A DNA stretch of 64,000 nucleotides from CALKZN01 sp050633785 (GTDB lineage: Bacteria > Pseudomonadota > Gammaproteobacteria > Arenicellales > Arenicellaceae), in assembly GCA_050633785.1 (NCBI GenBank), contig JBOEHE010000035.1, positions 74,468 to 138,467 of the forward strand, read 5' to 3'. A program made the position numbers and the translations under genes. Under the pieces are notes generated by a model. The model was not told the origin of the DNA and did no database searches. It saw nothing but the letters and a program-made list of their open reading frames with translations. Shown one piece after another: positions 25,328 through 34,334 of the stretch. Position 1 is the first letter of the stretch. Every line of letters begins with the position of its first letter.

Positions 25328-26545
25328 CTAATCGGCTAGACACTCTGTGCAGTAAGTATCAGCGCACGCGTTCGGTAGACACTGGGGAGTGGGAACCTTA
25401 TCCGCGTCACCCGAATAACAAATATAATCGAATGTACGGGTTCGTGAAGAACACTGCCCATTCCCAATAAAACAGTCTGCTGAACTGCTGGTTTGGAATT
25501 GATACAAAATCGTTATTTCGTTACCTAGATGTCCACAGTTCTCGGTAGACGATTGGTCATAACTTTCAGTCAGTGATGTCTGATAGGAGTCGCTGTAAGC
25601 AAAATTTTGTGAAGAACTGATAGAGCTTTTTTCACTTTCGGGAGGGATCACAATTCCTGCTGATACTGACTCAGTGACACCTTCAGACCATGTTACCTGG
25701 TTAGTTGAGGTTGAAGACTGCTTTGTTCCCCAGGTCACTGTAAAGCTGGTGCTGCTGCATTCTCTACAATTAACTGCTTGATGCCACAAGCCTTGAGTAG
25801 CCACTACTGGCCCTGGGTACAAGGTAACGCCGCAGGCCTTGTTTGGGCCGTCGTCGGGATTACCAAAGTTGTCATTGTTGCAATCAAACGAGTCGCTTTG
25901 AGTTGCTAACTTATAGTTCCAGGCCTTATCCGGTCCGTATCCGTATCGGATAAGAATGCTGGTATCGTTGTAATTTATAGCCTTTAAATCACAGGTGTTA
26001 CCTTCCGTTGCACATGTGTTCCAGGCTGGTTGGGTAGGATAAATTGGCGGGTAACCTACCCAACAGGATTTTTTTGTGCCCACGTCTGGGTCCCAGCCAA
26101 AATGGTCGTCATCGCATGTGAATGTTCTGTCTTGAATGGTGTATAACCATTTGTCAGTAGCATCGCTGCCGTATTTGACCCACATTGGCATATCAGTGCC
26201 CGTGTTACATAAGTTTCCTTCATAGGCACATTTATTCCAATTGCCGTTGGCTATGGATGAACTATCTACGTTGTACCAGCACTGTTTACTGTCATCATGT
26301 GATGGGTTTCCGATGAAGTTTGAACAGGATACTTCACTTTGCCCTTCCACCCCGAAGAAGAAGAAATTGTTTTTATCCAAATTGCCATATCGAACTAAGA
26401 CACGGTCTTGTGTGGCGATGACACAATTTTGTCCTTGGTTACCACAGGCTGTCCAAACGTCTTCCGAAGCTGTAGCAAATGATGGAGAAAAAAGTAATAC
26501 CACCGCAAATTGGGTGGCGGCAATAAATTTTAATAAAGTATTCAT
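25328..26545 (-). CDS. Secreted cysteine-rich RYG-repeat protein with an aerolysin-like Ser/Thr-rich region
   Basis: This 405-residue protein starts with a signal peptide (ending FATA near residue 26). Three tandem repeats of about 60-75 residues follow, each with W..CA.EG..C, an RYG or KYG strand, and C....FG.(D)P..G..K.CW (residues about 30-245). Such repeats occur as lectin-like domains in secreted enzymes. The next 110 residues alternate Ser/Thr with hydrophobics (TWSEGVTESVSAGIVIPP, then SSISSSQNFAYSDSYQTSL), like the pore-forming stretch of aerolysin/ETX-MTX2 toxins. The tail is cysteine-rich. A binding-plus-pore toxin is plausible but unproven. It follows the integron array in the opposite orientation. 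Confidence 0.6.
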   Translation of the reverse strand: MNTLLKFIAATQFAVVLLFSPSFATASEDVWTACGNQGQNCVIATQDRVLVRYGNLDKNNFFFFGVEGQSEVSCSNFIGNPSHDDSKQCWYNVDSSSIANGNWNKCAYEGNLCNTGTDMPMWVKYGSDATDKWLYTIQDRTFTCDDDHFGWDPDVGTKKSCWVGYPPIYPTQPAWNTCATEGNTCDLKAINYNDTSILIRYGYGPDKAWNYKLATQSDSFDCNNDNFGNPDDGPNKACGVTLYPGPVVATQGLWHQAVNCRECSSTSFTVTWGTKQSSTSTNQVTWSEGVTESVSAGIVIPPESEKSSISSSQNFAYSDSYQTSLTESYDQSSTENCGHLGNEITILYQFQTSSSADCFIGNGQCSSRTRTFDYICYSGDADKVPTPQCLPNACADTYCTECLAD

Positions 26546-26818
26546 TTCCTTGGTATCTATATTCTATTCTAAATTTTTTTGATTATGAGTTGAGTCCAAT
26601 AAAGAAAAGGCTCAATCTATCAACTACAATAAGGCAGTCGAATTCAAATAAATATTACGTACTATTACCGGCCTCTTTGAAGACAGCTGAGGTGAGAACT
26701 ATTTTGTTGATGTATCGCTCTGTCCATCTCGTGACAGTCAAGGCCCTGGGGTCTTGATGTTGTTAAAACCACTGTTAAATATGGCATCCATGCTTATTCA
26801 AATCGTATTAATGATTCT

Positions 26819-27625
26819 TTACAACCTATGTAGAGTTTTGATTTTAGAGACGACATAGAAAGCGATAAGACTCAAAACGATAGCACTGCTGGTTGGTATA
26901 TCAAGATAAAAAGAGGCAAAGATTCCAGTGGTTACTGCCAGTAAATTCATCAGCACACTGATCCAAACGTTCTGTAAGAAGCTCTTCGCGAAAGATTGAG
27001 CTATCAGAACAGGGATAACCAGAAGAGCACCAATCAGGAGTCCTCCTATTACTTTCAAACCAATTCCAACGACCAGAGCGATCAAGATCATAAACAGGAT
27101 TTCATAAAAAATTGCATTAGGCTGGGTTGTAAAAAAATCTTTGTCAAATACAAGCGTCAAAAACGGTTTCCAGAAAAAAAGTAAAACCCCTGCAATCACT
27201 ATGCTCAAGAATATAAAGCTCCACATTTCATGCTCTGTGATAGTCAAAATGGAGCCAAATAAATAGGTGTCCAGGCCAATAGGGTTATCCTTTTGAAGGT
27301 GAGTCAATAGCAATGCAGTGGCAAGCCCTCCGGTAAGAAGAAGCATTGAGATTGCTTCAGGAGCCTGGTCTTTACCACGGCTGAGCCACCACAGTGCCAC
27401 GGCTGCAATAATGGTCGTACACATGGCTAGATACGTGGGAGATAATTGCCAGAAAATTCCTAATCCGACTCCCACCAAAGCCGTGTGTGCCAGCATATCT
27501 GAAACAATGGCTTGCCGGGCAGTCACGACAAAATTTCCCAACATGGCCGTGCTGATGGCGGTAAAAAAACCAACGATCAAGGCTCGATTCATAAAATCGT
27601 ACTGAAAAACCTCTAACAAGAACAT
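26819..27625 (-). CDS. znuB: Zinc ABC transporter permease ZnuB
   Basis: This is a 268-residue inner-membrane protein of the ABC-3 metal permease family, with eight or so hydrophobic helices and the family segment VSDMLAHTALVGVGLGIFW near residue 38-56. It forms the membrane channel for zinc delivered by ZnuA and driven by ZnuC. The start overlaps the 3' end of znuC by 13 bases. It is the last gene of the zinc operon, and a gene-free gap of about 270 bases lies between it and the RYG-repeat gene. Confidence 0.93.
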   Translation of the reverse strand: MFLLEVFQYDFMNRALIVGFFTAISTAMLGNFVVTARQAIVSDMLAHTALVGVGLGIFWQLSPTYLAMCTTIIAAVALWWLSRGKDQAPEAISMLLLTGGLATALLLTHLQKDNPIGLDTYLFGSILTITEHEMWSFIFLSIVIAGVLLFFWKPFLTLVFDKDFFTTQPNAIFYEILFMILIALVVGIGLKVIGGLLIGALLVIPVLIAQSFAKSFLQNVWISVLMNLLAVTTGIFASFYLDIPTSSAIVLSLIAFYVVSKIKTLHRL

Positions 27626-28335
27626 AAAGACTTTTTATCGTGATAGTGATGCACAGGAAGGGTTTCGGAGACATTTTCCAGTACTGGACAGTCAGTGATG
27701 ATGCCTTTGGCAAAATCCAGTGGGTGACAGCCAGTATGCATTGTGCGGTTCAAGCACAAGATGTGGTGACAGTGTCCCATAATATGATCGACTTCATGGG
27801 ATACAAAAAGAATCGTCAGCTTCTTAGTGGTATTGAGGTTTAACAATAACTCATATATCGATAGCTTCGTTTTATAGTCAACGCCATTCAGTGGTTCGTC
27901 AATGACCAGCAAATCTGGTTGTGAACACAGGGCTCTGGCGATAATTACTCTTTGCTGTTGGCCGCCTGATAGTTGGTGAAAGTTTTTGCTTGGGAAGTCT
28001 CTCCCCAAGCCAACTCTTTCTAGCTGTTGTGATAATTGGTTTCGATCTTTAACCCCCGACATCATCAATACTTCTTCTACGGAAACAGGGACAACGGGCG
28101 ATAAAGTGTAGTTTTGGGGTACGTAACCAATCTTGGTTTGACGGTCAATGTCGAGAGTGCCTGAGCTTGGTTTATGGAACCCCAGTATGAGTTTGATGAG
28201 ACTGCTTTTCCCCGCGCCATTGGGGCCAATCAATCCTACATATTCCCCTTTGGCAATCGAGAAGGAAACATTATCTAGGATCACATTTCCTTCTCGTTGT
28301 AAGCCTAAGTTTTGTGCAGTAATCATTTCTGGCAA
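27613..28335 (-). CDS. znuC: Zinc ABC transporter ATP-binding protein ZnuC
   Basis: The 240-residue ATPase has Walker A GPNGAGKSSLIK (near 37), the ABC signature LSGGQQQR (near 128), Walker B LLVIDEP (near 150) and the H-loop FVSHEVDH (near 186). The C-terminus has cysteines and histidines (HHYHDKKSLCSC) that could bind metal. It powers ZnuB. Its start overlaps the znuA stop by 13 bases; a second ATG at 28326 is also possible. Confidence 0.94.
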   Translation of the reverse strand: MPEMITAQNLGLQREGNVILDNVSFSIAKGEYVGLIGPNGAGKSSLIKLILGFHKPSSGTLDIDRQTKIGYVPQNYTLSPVVPVSVEEVLMMSGVKDRNQLSQQLERVGLGRDFPSKNFHQLSGGQQQRVIIARALCSQPDLLVIDEPLNGVDYKTKLSIYELLLNLNTTKKLTILFVSHEVDHIMGHCHHILCLNRTMHTGCHPLDFAKGIITDCPVLENVSETLPVHHYHDKKSLCSC

Positions 28336-29336
28336 TTTAACGCCGTTTTAAAGCTGTTTAAGTTTTCTTGCATAACATCGAAAAAATCTTTCTGTGGATT
28401 GAGCGTTCCGCGTCCAAGAGGGTTGGCAGGCAAGGTCTCCAGGCCAGTCTCACGAGCCAGGGTATCGGCAAAACGGCGAATGTTATTTTCCTCGATGAGG
28501 ATATGGCTTATCCCCTCTTCTGCTTCCTCTTTCAGTGCTGCCAGGATTTTGGCAGAAGGCTCATCATGAGGAGAAAAGCCAGTGATAGTATGAGCATGAA
28601 AACCATACCGACGACTAAGATATCCATAGGCGTCGTGAGAAATAATCAGTTCTTCATTAGCACACTGAGCCAAGCCAGTTTGGAACGCTTTGTCGAGCTG
28701 AGCAAAACGATCTTTCAACACTTGAGCGTTTGCTTGATATGACGTTTCATTGGCTGAATCAATTGCAACAACAGCTTTTAATATAGTATTGGCCATTTTT
28801 TGAGCGAGAACCGGGTCAAGCCAAGTATGTGGGTCAAATTCTCCATGATGATGCTCACCATGTTCATCCTTATGTTTTTCCTTTTTGTTGCTTTTCTCTG
28901 CTGCATGATGTTCATCTGCTGGTTTTTCGTGTTCGTCTTTATGTTTGTTATGGTCATCATGTTCTTCTGTCTTTGCTAAATCCAGGCTGTGAGACACCTC
29001 TATTGCAGGTACGCCTTTGGTTTTTAGTTCTGGGATGACACCATCAGTCCAAGGTTCAAGTTCAGCCCCTTGAAATATAACAAGATCAGCTTTGTTGAGC
29101 TTGACGAGGTCTTGTGGTGAAGGTTCGTAAACATGTACGTCTACGCTGCCAGCCATGTTAATAACTTGTGCCTTTTCGCCCACAATTTGTTCGGTCATAA
29201 AAGCCAGAGGGTAAAAGCTCGTGACGATTAACTTTGGTGTTCTAACAGTATCCAAGTCCTTCTGAGAAGTTTGGTTGTCACTGTAAGCAACCAGGGTTGA
29301 TGAAAGTAAGGAGAGGAATAAAACTATTTTTTTCAT
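28323..29336 (-). CDS. znuA: Periplasmic zinc-binding protein ZnuA
   Basis: The 337-residue solute-binding protein has a signal peptide (MKKIVLFLSLLSSTLVAYS) and the cluster A-1 fold. A long His/Asp/Glu-rich loop (about residues 117-165, with many HDE and KHKDEHGEHHHG) is typical of high-affinity zinc, rather than manganese, binding. FDPHTWLDP and SHDAYGYLSRRYG supply metal ligands. It captures zinc in the periplasm. It lies 71 bases after the DUF1826 gene, with no separate Zur-type palindrome in that gap, so it is probably part of the same transcript. Confidence 0.95.
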   Translation of the reverse strand: MKKIVLFLSLLSSTLVAYSDNQTSQKDLDTVRTPKLIVTSFYPLAFMTEQIVGEKAQVINMAGSVDVHVYEPSPQDLVKLNKADLVIFQGAELEPWTDGVIPELKTKGVPAIEVSHSLDLAKTEEHDDHNKHKDEHEKPADEHHAAEKSNKKEKHKDEHGEHHHGEFDPHTWLDPVLAQKMANTILKAVVAIDSANETSYQANAQVLKDRFAQLDKAFQTGLAQCANEELIISHDAYGYLSRRYGFHAHTITGFSPHDEPSAKILAALKEEAEEGISHILIEENNIRRFADTLARETGLETLPANPLGRGTLNPQKDFFDVMQENLNSFKTALNCQK

Positions 29337-29407
29337 GATTTAGAAATTAAAGTGAAGATTAAATACAGGTGAGCACGTTTAATAAGAGAGGGTAAAAACA
29401 CATTCAA

Positions 29408-30097
29408 TTAGTTGGCAAAATCTAAAGTTAACAATAGGCGGTTTTCACCAGCTGATAATGCCGGGGAGCGATGTACTAATCCCGCATTCTCATTGTTATA
29501 CCAAACCTCGCCTTTTAATAAGGCAACATCACCACAGCTCAGCTGTTGAATGTCATCATGGCGTTGATATAGGCCTGATTCCTTATCTGGTAGTCCATTG
29601 CTTCCAAGTCCCAATTTTGTCCGATCAACTGCGTGATGAGGCAGCCATTGCGTCGCTACCCCTTGGAAAGTAGTAACAAGACGGCAAGGCACTTTATCAA
29701 CATGAAACTTTGGGCACATAGCGCGATCCAGTGCGGACAAGCGCAAACCGGCGTGTGAGATTTCAAATAAACTACAAAAGATATCAACCAGTTCAGCGAT
29801 ATTTTCAACTAAAATTGATTGATCTACAGAGCCAAAGGCTTTCTGGATATCTGAAAGAGCGCTTTGCGGTGTCACAGTCAGGGTTGATTGAAACCCAGGG
29901 TTAGACACTAAAAACTCACTGACTGAATCCTTTAGTGATTGAGCCAAATCACGTTGCCAGGTAACAATATTAATGTCCTCTTGGTAAATATCGGTAAAAA
30001 TAAGTGATTCTTTGCCCCATGATGCTCGTCTGACTTTCGTGGGGGCAGCGCCTGTGTCGGGTGTCGCTATATAGTCTATGGCATTGATAGATCTCAT
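29408..30097 (-). CDS. DUF1826 protein, zinc-regulon partner of the COG0523 GTPase
   Basis: From ATG 30097 (GGGGGAG seven bases before it) the product has 229 residues, starting MRSINAIDYIATP. The sequence matches DUF1826, a family of unknown function often next to COG0523 GTPases. Possible metal or Fe(II)/oxoglutarate-type ligands are visible: CPKFHVDKVPCRL (H-x-D) near 142 and LVHRSP near 210. The 4-base ATGA overlap with the GTPase gene shows translational coupling. An H-x-D ... H pattern would fit a dioxygenase-like fold, but this is inference. Confidence 0.8.
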   Translation of the reverse strand: MRSINAIDYIATPDTGAAPTKVRRASWGKESLIFTDIYQEDINIVTWQRDLAQSLKDSVSEFLVSNPGFQSTLTVTPQSALSDIQKAFGSVDQSILVENIAELVDIFCSLFEISHAGLRLSALDRAMCPKFHVDKVPCRLVTTFQGVATQWLPHHAVDRTKLGLGSNGLPDKESGLYQRHDDIQQLSCGDVALLKGEVWYNNENAGLVHRSPALSAGENRLLLTLDFAN

Positions 30098-31302
30098 GAT
30101 TGACTCCCCCATTCTGGAAAAGGATCGTTTAACGATGCCCAATAAGTTTTACCCAGCAATATCTCTTGCTCGCTTAATAAGCAATCATCGAGAGCGCGAG
30201 TGATATCTTTTTGATTGAGGTTTTGACCAATAAAGACTAATTCTTGGCGCATATCGCCGAAGGGTTCAACCCATTGTTCTTCAATGGACTCAAGATAATC
30301 TTCGTCTGTAGGCCATTGGTCTTTAGGCACCGCTTTCCAGAACATGCCCCCGAAGCCATACCGAGCTATGCCGCCAGCCTGGTTCCATTGGCCTGCAAAT
30401 TGTGGGCGTGAAGCCAACCAGAAATAACCTTTGGAACGGATTAATTTTCCGTATGCTTGCGTGTTGTGGAGAAACTGATAAAACTTTTCGGGGTGAAAAG
30501 GTCGGCGTGCACTATAACTAAAACTGCCAATACCGTACTCCTCAGTTTCAGGAATATGCTCACCGCGCATTTCTTTGAGCCAGCCAGGCGCTTGTTCTGC
30601 CCGTTCAAAATCGAATAGCCCTGTGTTGAGGACAGCATCGATATCAACCTGACCTCGAACAATCGGTATAATGTGGGCATTCGTGTTAAGCGTTTTGAGA
30701 ATGGCCGTCAGGCGTTCGGTATCTTCAGCGCTTGTTAAGTCAGTTTTGCTAACCAAAATGACATCAGCAAACTCAACTTGATCTACCAGTAAATCTGCAA
30801 CGCTGCGTTCATCTTCTTCACCCAGGGATTCTCCAGTATCTTGCAGGTATTGTGCTTGCTCATAATCTTTCAGGAAATTTACTGCGTCTACCACAGTTAC
30901 CATAGTGTCAAGATTAGCTACATCAGATAGAGAAACGTCATTCTCATCGGTAAAGGTAAAAGTTTCGGCAACCGGTAATGGTTCAGAGATTCCTGTAGAC
31001 TCAATGACCAGATAATCAAAACGACCATCGCGAGCCAGTTTATTCACTTCGTCTAACAAATCTTCCCTCAGAGTGCAGCATATACAGCCATTGCTCATTT
31101 CCACAAGTTTCTCTTCACTGCGATTAAGTGATACTTCATTTTGAACAATTGCCGAGTCTATGTTGATTTCACTCATATCATTCACAATCACAGCTACTTT
31201 CTTGCCTTGTCTATTATTCAGAATATGGCTAAGTACCGTCGTTTTTCCAGCTCCAAGGAAGCCTGAAAGTACGGTTACTGGGAGCTTATCTGTCTGCAGC
31301 AT
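30094..31302 (-). CDS. COG0523 (CobW/ZigA-type) zinc metallochaperone GTPase
   Basis: The 402-residue protein from ATG 31302 begins MLQTDKLPVTVLSGFLGAGK: Walker A spans residues 14-21. GCICC at 72-76 is the CxCC metal site of the family, and the CobW C-terminal domain (PFHPEKFYQFL) is complete. Such GTPases deliver zinc to client proteins under starvation. The frame is open 48 codons further upstream across the Zur-type palindrome, which rules out that longer start. It is first in the operon with DUF1826 and znuACB. Confidence 0.92.
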   Translation of the reverse strand: MLQTDKLPVTVLSGFLGAGKTTVLSHILNNRQGKKVAVIVNDMSEINIDSAIVQNEVSLNRSEEKLVEMSNGCICCTLREDLLDEVNKLARDGRFDYLVIESTGISEPLPVAETFTFTDENDVSLSDVANLDTMVTVVDAVNFLKDYEQAQYLQDTGESLGEEDERSVADLLVDQVEFADVILVSKTDLTSAEDTERLTAILKTLNTNAHIIPIVRGQVDIDAVLNTGLFDFERAEQAPGWLKEMRGEHIPETEEYGIGSFSYSARRPFHPEKFYQFLHNTQAYGKLIRSKGYFWLASRPQFAGQWNQAGGIARYGFGGMFWKAVPKDQWPTDEDYLESIEEQWVEPFGDMRQELVFIGQNLNQKDITRALDDCLLSEQEILLGKTYWASLNDPFPEWGSQS

Positions 31303-31353
31303 TATTAATTTCTCGCTTAATGTTTTTTTAACATTGGGAAGTGTACACGGATG

Positions 31354-31379
31354 AAATGATATGTTGCAACATATCATTT
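31354..31379. promoter_or_regulatory. Zur-type operator, perfect 26-bp palindrome
   Basis: The half-site AAATGATATGTTG (31354-31366) is followed directly by its exact reverse complement. Length, AT-rich symmetry and the ATGATAT..ATATCAT core resemble gammaproteobacterial Zur boxes. It lies about 50 bases upstream of the GTPase start and is the only such site at this locus, so it probably represses the whole zinc operon when zinc is ample. Confidence 0.85.
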
Positions 31380-31607
31380 GTGTTGGCCGCCATCTATTTA
31401 TCATCAAGGTATGGTTTTGGTTAGAGTCTTTATCTGTCAGCACCACAAGGGCAGGCTAATTCAGATGAAATATGGCTCTTTGTTGATGGAGAAGCGGTAG
31501 GAGTTTGTTTAAAGATGTCTTTTTTGGCATTTAAAGTGTCATTAACGCCACTTTTTGATCGCGATTATATCTTTACACTGGTAGATCCACTTAATGCAGG
31601 ATTTACC

Positions 31608-32402
31608 ATGAAAGTAACACAACTAAGAAATGCCACTATAGTCCTGGAGTTCGATGATAAGGTTATTCTGGTCGATCCCATGTTGGCTCCTAAGGGAGCA
31701 ATTCCCACACTTAAATATCTTACCCGGAAACGGCGGCGTAACCCTTTGGTAGAACTGCCAGAACAGGCAAGCGATATTCTGCCCAAGGTGACTCACTGCC
31801 TGATTACTCATTGCCAAAAAGGTCATTTCGACCATTTGGATAGAGCAGCAGTTAAATGGCTTCGAGATAAAGAGATTCCAATTATGTGTTCGGAAGATGA
31901 TGCTGATTTTTTGCGCAAAAAGGGTTTGCAGGTGCAGGCTCTTTCTCTGCGTCAGGGCAATGTCTTTTTTCGAGGTACGATCGACTTAATTCCCTGCTTG
32001 CATGGTAGGGGGGTGGTCGGGAAGATGATGGCCCATGGTGTGGGTTATTATATTCAGATATCCGGTGAGCCGACGCTTTATATCAGTGGTGATACTGTGT
32101 TGACTGAGACAATTAAACGTTTTGTTCTCGAGCAACAACCCGATGTGATGGTCGTTCCGGCTGGTGGCGCATTATTTGATGTGGGTAGTGAGGTGATCAT
32201 GGGGTTTGATGATGTTATGGCTGTGAGTCGTCTAGCAACAGGGACGGTTGTCGCCAATCATCTGGAAGCTCTGGATCATTGTCCAGTAACACGCGAACAG
32301 CTTCGCGCTGAAATTGTAAGGCGAGGCGAGGAACACCGAATATTGGTGCCCGATGATGGGCAGTCCATGGTTTTCAGTGATGTAAGGTTGAAGGTGAGTT
32401 AA
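31608..32402 (+). CDS. Metallo-beta-lactamase-fold hydrolase (UlaG-like)
   Basis: The ATG at 31608, with AGGA six bases before, gives 264 residues beginning MKVTQLRNATIVLEFDD. The frame opens at 31515, but that leader is not family-like. The fold is that of the UlaG/UPF0173 branch: ILVDPML, then THCQKGHFDHLD as the metal-binding HxxxxHxDH variant near residues 68-79, HGRG near 144, YISGDT near 165 and ANHLEALDHC near 222. The substrate is unknown. It is transcribed convergently with fxsA. Confidence 0.85.
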   Translation: MKVTQLRNATIVLEFDDKVILVDPMLAPKGAIPTLKYLTRKRRRNPLVELPEQASDILPKVTHCLITHCQKGHFDHLDRAAVKWLRDKEIPIMCSEDDADFLRKKGLQVQALSLRQGNVFFRGTIDLIPCLHGRGVVGKMMAHGVGYYIQISGEPTLYISGDTVLTETIKRFVLEQQPDVMVVPAGGALFDVGSEVIMGFDDVMAVSRLATGTVVANHLEALDHCPVTREQLRAEIVRRGEEHRILVPDDGQSMVFSDVRLKVS

Positions 32403-32405
32403 GGT

Positions 32406-32870
32406 TCAGTTGCCCTTTTCTTTGCTTTCCTGGCTTTCACGATACTCCCCTTCGATGACCGAACTGTTATCGGTATTATAGTTGCCGTGTCCCTGCGCAG
32501 TACCAAAGCTGAAATTCTTAATAATGCCGTTTTTGAATAAATATTTGATGGCGCCACGTCGTATAGGTGGTGTCAGGCAGGCAAAGCCGATAGCATCGGT
32601 GAAAAAACCGGGGGTCAGTAAAAGTGCGCCTGCAATTAAAATGGCAGCGCCTTCGGCAACTTCCATGGCAGGCATGCCGCCTTGTGATAATTGGGTTTGA
32701 ACCGAGTTAAGTGTGGAATAACCCTGGGATTTGACCAGAGCTGCACCTAGAACAGCCGTGAATACCACCAGCAGAATAGTCCAGAAAGCACCAATAACAC
32801 CACCTACTTTGATCAGCAGTGTCATCTCGGCAATCGGCACCAGCAAAAATAGAATAAATAGATAGCGCAT
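32406..32870 (-). CDS. fxsA: FxsA-family membrane protein
   Basis: The 154-residue product matches FxsA: FILFLLVPIAEMTLLIKVG at the N-terminus, a second helix FWTILLVVFTAVLGAALVKSQG, and IAGALLLTPGFFTDAIGFACLTPPIRR. E. coli FxsA suppresses F-plasmid exclusion of phage T7, but its normal role is unknown. It has three or four membrane helices and a charged C-terminal tail. It stands alone, tail-to-tail with the MBL hydrolase gene with 3 bases between them. Confidence 0.9.
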   Translation of the reverse strand: MRYLFILFLLVPIAEMTLLIKVGGVIGAFWTILLVVFTAVLGAALVKSQGYSTLNSVQTQLSQGGMPAMEVAEGAAILIAGALLLTPGFFTDAIGFACLTPPIRRGAIKYLFKNGIIKNFSFGTAQGHGNYNTDNSSVIEGEYRESQESKEKGN

Positions 32871-33010
32871 GGATAAATTATGGGGATGAGTTAGCCCAAG
32901 TTCAAGTCAGCATTGCCCGAATGTTCAGCATGACAGAATCGACAAGACATTTAGCGTGGCTCAGGCTACAATTTGCGCTTATTTTATAACTCATTAAAGA
33001 GACAATATTC

Positions 33011-34312
33011 ATGAAAGTTCTGGTAGTTGGTGGTGGTGGCAGAGAACATGCTTTGGCGTGGAAATTAGCACAGTCAGCGCAGGTTGATGAGGTTCTGGTC
33101 GCTCCAGGTAATGCGGGCACAGAGCATGAGCCTATGTTGAGAAACGTTGCTGTCGCTGCTGATGATGTTGATGCTTTATTGCAATTGGCTCAAGCTGAGC
33201 AAGTTGGCTTGACGGTTATTGGTCCCGAGGCACCTCTGGTGTTGGGTATTGTTGATCGTTTTCAAGACAATGGTCTGGCCTGTTTTGGTCCTTCTCAGGC
33301 CGCAGCACAGCTGGAAGGGTCGAAAGCGTTTTGCAAAGACTTTCTGGCCAGACACGACATACCGACGGCCGCTTATCAGGTTTTTTCAGAGGTCGAACCT
33401 GCCTGTGACTATATTGACAGCTGTGTTGCACAAAGTGGTGTACCTATTGTCGTCAAAGCTGATGGTTTGGCAGCGGGCAAAGGTGTGATCGTTGCACAGA
33501 CGGTTGTCGAAGCCAAAGCGGCGGTGAACGACATGTTGCTGGACAACAAATTCGGTGATGCTGGAGCCAGAGTGGTGGTTGAAGAATTTCTGCAGGGCGA
33601 AGAGGCCAGCTTTATCTGCATGGTCGATGGTGAGAATATTCTGCCCTTGGCTTCATCGCAAGATCATAAGGCGCGTGATAATGGTGACCTTGGCCCCAAT
33701 ACGGGTGGTATGGGCGCCTATTCCCCCGCACCTGTAGTGACTCAAGAAATGCATGATATGATCATGCAGACTGTTATTGAACCTACAGTTAAAGGCATGG
33801 CTGCTGACGGCATTCCTTATACTGGTTTTTTATACGCGGGTGTTATGATCGGCGCCGATGGCCAGCCTAAAGTTCTGGAATATAACTGTCGCTTTGGAGA
33901 CCCAGAGACACAGCCGATCATGTTCCGCCTGGAATCTGATTTTGTGGAACTGTGTCAAGCAGCTCTGGCTGAAAAATTGGATACAGTCACTGCCCAGTGG
34001 AAGCCTCAGAGCACAGTGGGAGTGGTGATGGCGGCTGGCGGTTACCCCGAAAGTTATGCCAAAGGTGATGTCATTTCCGGCATTGATGAGGCTAACTCTG
34101 AAAATGTGAAAGTATTTCATGCTGGCACTGCGGTGCAGGATGGTCAAGTAGTCACCAGTGGTGGTCGGGTACTGTGTGTGACAGCATCGGGAGATACCGT
34201 CACTGATGCTCAGGCAACGGCTTATGCTGCCTTAGAAAAAATTCGGTGGAGCAATGCCTACTACCGCACTGATATTGCTTACCGAGCGATTGCCCGTGAA
34301 CAAGGCGAATAA
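33011..34312 (+). CDS. purD: Phosphoribosylamine-glycine ligase (GAR synthetase)
   Basis: The 433-residue ATP-grasp enzyme joins glycine to phosphoribosylamine, the second step of purine synthesis. It shows the N-terminal MKVLVVGGGGREHALAWKL, ADGLAAGKGVIVAQ near 155, HKARDNGDLGPNTGGMGAYSPAP near 217 and LEYNCRFGDPETQ near 290. The length is normal. AAAGAGA lies before the start. It is followed after 22 bases by thyA, linking purine and thymidylate synthesis. Confidence 0.98.
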   Translation: MKVLVVGGGGREHALAWKLAQSAQVDEVLVAPGNAGTEHEPMLRNVAVAADDVDALLQLAQAEQVGLTVIGPEAPLVLGIVDRFQDNGLACFGPSQAAAQLEGSKAFCKDFLARHDIPTAAYQVFSEVEPACDYIDSCVAQSGVPIVVKADGLAAGKGVIVAQTVVEAKAAVNDMLLDNKFGDAGARVVVEEFLQGEEASFICMVDGENILPLASSQDHKARDNGDLGPNTGGMGAYSPAPVVTQEMHDMIMQTVIEPTVKGMAADGIPYTGFLYAGVMIGADGQPKVLEYNCRFGDPETQPIMFRLESDFVELCQAALAEKLDTVTAQWKPQSTVGVVMAAGGYPESYAKGDVISGIDEANSENVKVFHAGTAVQDGQVVTSGGRVLCVTASGDTVTDAQATAYAALEKIRWSNAYYRTDIAYRAIAREQGE

Positions 34313-34334
34313 TTGAGCGCAGGGGTATAATACT

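Noticed and set aside
31303..31446. Upstream extension of the COG0523 GTPase
   Set aside because: It would run through the Zur-type operator, and residue 49 begins the conserved family sequence.
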